The notes beneath the pieces are model-generated. The model was not told the DNA's origin. It did not search any database and saw only the letters and a list, made by a program, of their open reading frames with translations. 64,000 nt of DNA from Alphaproteobacteria bacterium UBA1002. Lineage in GTDB: Bacteria; Pseudomonadota; Alphaproteobacteria; Rickettsiales; UBA998. The translations under genes and the position numbers were made by a program. Of this stretch, positions 62,853 through 64,000 are shown one piece after another (position 1 is the stretch's first letter; each line of letters begins with the position of its first letter). The stretch spans positions 9,050 to 73,049 of the forward strand of contig DBAU01000034.1 in assembly GCA_002291845.1 (NCBI GenBank). Reading direction: 5' to 3'.

Positions 62853-63980
62853 CTAAAGCAGCACCAGATCGTCGCGGTGAATCATCTCGTGACGGCCTTT
62901 AAAGCCAAGAATTTCTTCAATACGCACCGATTGCTGACCCGCGATGCGGCGTGCATCGTCTGCATTATAGGCGCTTAGCCCCTTGGCCAGCACATGCCGC
63001 GTTTGATCGAGCACCAGCACCGCGTCACCGCGCTGAAAATCACCGCTCACCTCGCGCACCCCGGCGGGCAGCAAGCTATTGCCACGCGTCAGTGCTGCGG
63101 CGGCGCCATCATCCACCACCAGCTCGCCTTGCGGTGCCAGGCTACCCGCAATCCATTCCTTGCGGGCGCTACGCGGGGTGGTGGTGGCGGTAAACCAGGT
63201 CCCGCGCGCATGCTCCTGCGATAAGCGGGCAAGCGGATGCTCCGGCACGCCCAGCGTCAGCAACGTATGGCAGCCGCCGGAGAGCGCCAGCTCCGCCGCT
63301 TGAATCTTGGTGACCATCCCGCCTGTGCCGACTTGGCTGGCAGGGGGGGCTGCGAAGCCCCTCACGGTATCGGTAATCTGCTCTACCCATGGGATGTGTT
63401 GGGCGTTCGGATCAACGGCCGGATTGGCGGTGTAAAGCCCGTCCACGTCGGAGAGCAGCACCAGCACGTCTGCCCCGCTCATCTGGGCGACCCGGGCAGC
63501 GAGGCGATCATTATCCCCGACGCGCAGCTCAGCGGTAGCCACCGTATCATTCTCGTTGATGATGGGAACAATGCCATGCGCCAGTAATGTCTCAAGCGTG
63601 GCGCGCGCATTCAGATAGCGCCGACGGTGCTCGCTATCATCCAGGGTGAGCAGAAGCTGGGCGACCTTGATGCCGTGCGCTTCGAACGCCTGGCTCCAGG
63701 CCTGCATCAGCAAGGGCTGGCCGCAGGCCGCCGCAGCTTGCTTCTCCTCTAGTCGCGGCTTGCCAGATAGCCCGAGCGCCTGCCGCCCCAGCGCCACCGC
63801 ACCGGAAGAGACCAGAATCACCTGCTGCCCGGCGGCGCGCAGGGCGGCCAGATCGGCAGCAAGCGACGCCATCCAGTGCGTGCGGGCCTGGCCCGTGGCG
63901 GCATCAATCACCAACGAAGAGCCGGTCTTGATGACCAGCCGGCGGGCGCTACTCAGCGGGGTGGGGGAGGGCGTCGTCAT
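62853..63980 (-). CDS. proB: Glutamate 5-kinase
   Basis: A 375-residue kinase for the first step of proline synthesis. Amino-acid-kinase motifs: RLVIKTGSSLVID, VILVSSGAVALGRQALGL, PIINENDTVATAELRVGDND, and GTGGMVTKIQAAELAL; the C-terminal ~90 residues are a PUA domain. ATG 63980 is used; the window ends 20 bases upstream, so an earlier start cannot be excluded. Usually lies between obgE and proA; here proA is 18 kb away in the opposite orientation. Confidence 0.95.
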   Translation of the reverse strand: MTTPSPTPLSSARRLVIKTGSSLVIDAATGQARTHWMASLAADLAALRAAGQQVILVSSGAVALGRQALGLSGKPRLEEKQAAAACGQPLLMQAWSQAFEAHGIKVAQLLLTLDDSEHRRRYLNARATLETLLAHGIVPIINENDTVATAELRVGDNDRLAARVAQMSGADVLVLLSDVDGLYTANPAVDPNAQHIPWVEQITDTVRGFAAPPASQVGTGGMVTKIQAAELALSGGCHTLLTLGVPEHPLARLSQEHARGTWFTATTTPRSARKEWIAGSLAPQGELVVDDGAAAALTRGNSLLPAGVREVSGDFQRGDAVLVLDQTRHVLAKGLSAYNADDARRIAGQQSVRIEEILGFKGRHEMIHRDDLVLL

Positions 63981-64000
63981 CGGGGTCTGCCAGGGCAAAG

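Noticed and set aside
1..64000. tRNA, rRNA, tmRNA or other structural RNA genes
   Set aside because: All gaps between genes are under about 330 bases; none showed a cloverleaf, a GGTTCGAATCC-type arm or other conserved RNA motif by eye.

Overview
The window reads as a chromosomal core segment of an alphaproteobacterium. GC is high, with strong codon bias and many 4-nt stop/start overlaps. Evidence for the class is gene order: rpmH-rnpA-yidD-yidC-engB-argB, lgt-SAM methyltransferase-pgeF, ribE-ribBA-ribH-nusB-thiL, glyA-nrdR, and proA-nadD-rsfS-rlmH followed by an EnvC-like gene, ctpA, a divergent polysaccharide deacetylase and rppH. These orders are typical of Alphaproteobacteria; order and genus cannot be named from the sequence. 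No tRNA, rRNA, insertion sequence, integrase, prophage or CRISPR array was recognised.

Layout. 1-10.3 kb: a truncated alpha-2-macroglobulin gene, an orphan HicB-like protein with an Arg/Gly-rich tail, a small lipoprotein, a MipA/OmpV porin-like protein, the GTPase TypA and a cold-shock protein. 10.3-19.5 kb: catabolism (PutA, agmatine deiminase plus N-carbamoylputrescine amidase, acetyl-CoA synthetase), two small membrane-protein genes and a secreted sensor-like protein. 19.5-28.7 kb: ilvE, lgt-methyltransferase-pgeF, LptF/LptG, leucyl aminopeptidase and an AT-richer RTX-type gene. 28.7-38.2 kb: holC, the riboflavin cluster with nusB and thiL, then glyA-nrdR and rpiB on the other strand with three orphan genes. 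38.3-44 kb: prepilin peptidase, MshL-like secretin with Gly/Ala-rich inserts, ABC-2 permease, TPR-like protein and a membrane AraC-type regulator. 44-56 kb: proA-nadD-rsfS-rlmH, phoU-gpmI, EnvC-like, ctpA, deacetylase, rppH, then an ABC exporter pair. 56-64 kb: argB/engB/yidC/yidD/rnpA/rpmH on the minus strand, an orphan histidine kinase, panB and proB.

How they work together: several blocks serve the envelope (Lgt lipidation, LptFG lipopolysaccharide export, YidC/YidD insertion, EnvC-like/CtpA/deacetylase for peptidoglycan and division, the secretin and prepilin peptidase for a pilus or secretion machine). Others serve translation and ribosome maturation (TypA, RsfS, RlmH, RnpA, L34, EngB) and cofactor or amino-acid supply (riboflavin, thiamine, NAD, pantothenate, proline, arginine, one-carbon units).

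Most notable: rsfS appears to start at an ATT codon behind a strong ribosome binding site. putA carries an in-frame palindromic element coding for about 35 extra residues. The RTX gene sits behind nested inverted repeats that overlap its promoter and ribosome binding site. Several genes without a ribosome binding site have a -10-like box ending six bases before the start codon, suggesting leaderless mRNAs. RibBA has lost the catalytic residues of its GTP cyclohydrolase half. A repeat family with the core CGTCATTGCGA occurs three times between genes. I did not find a clear new defence or mobile system.
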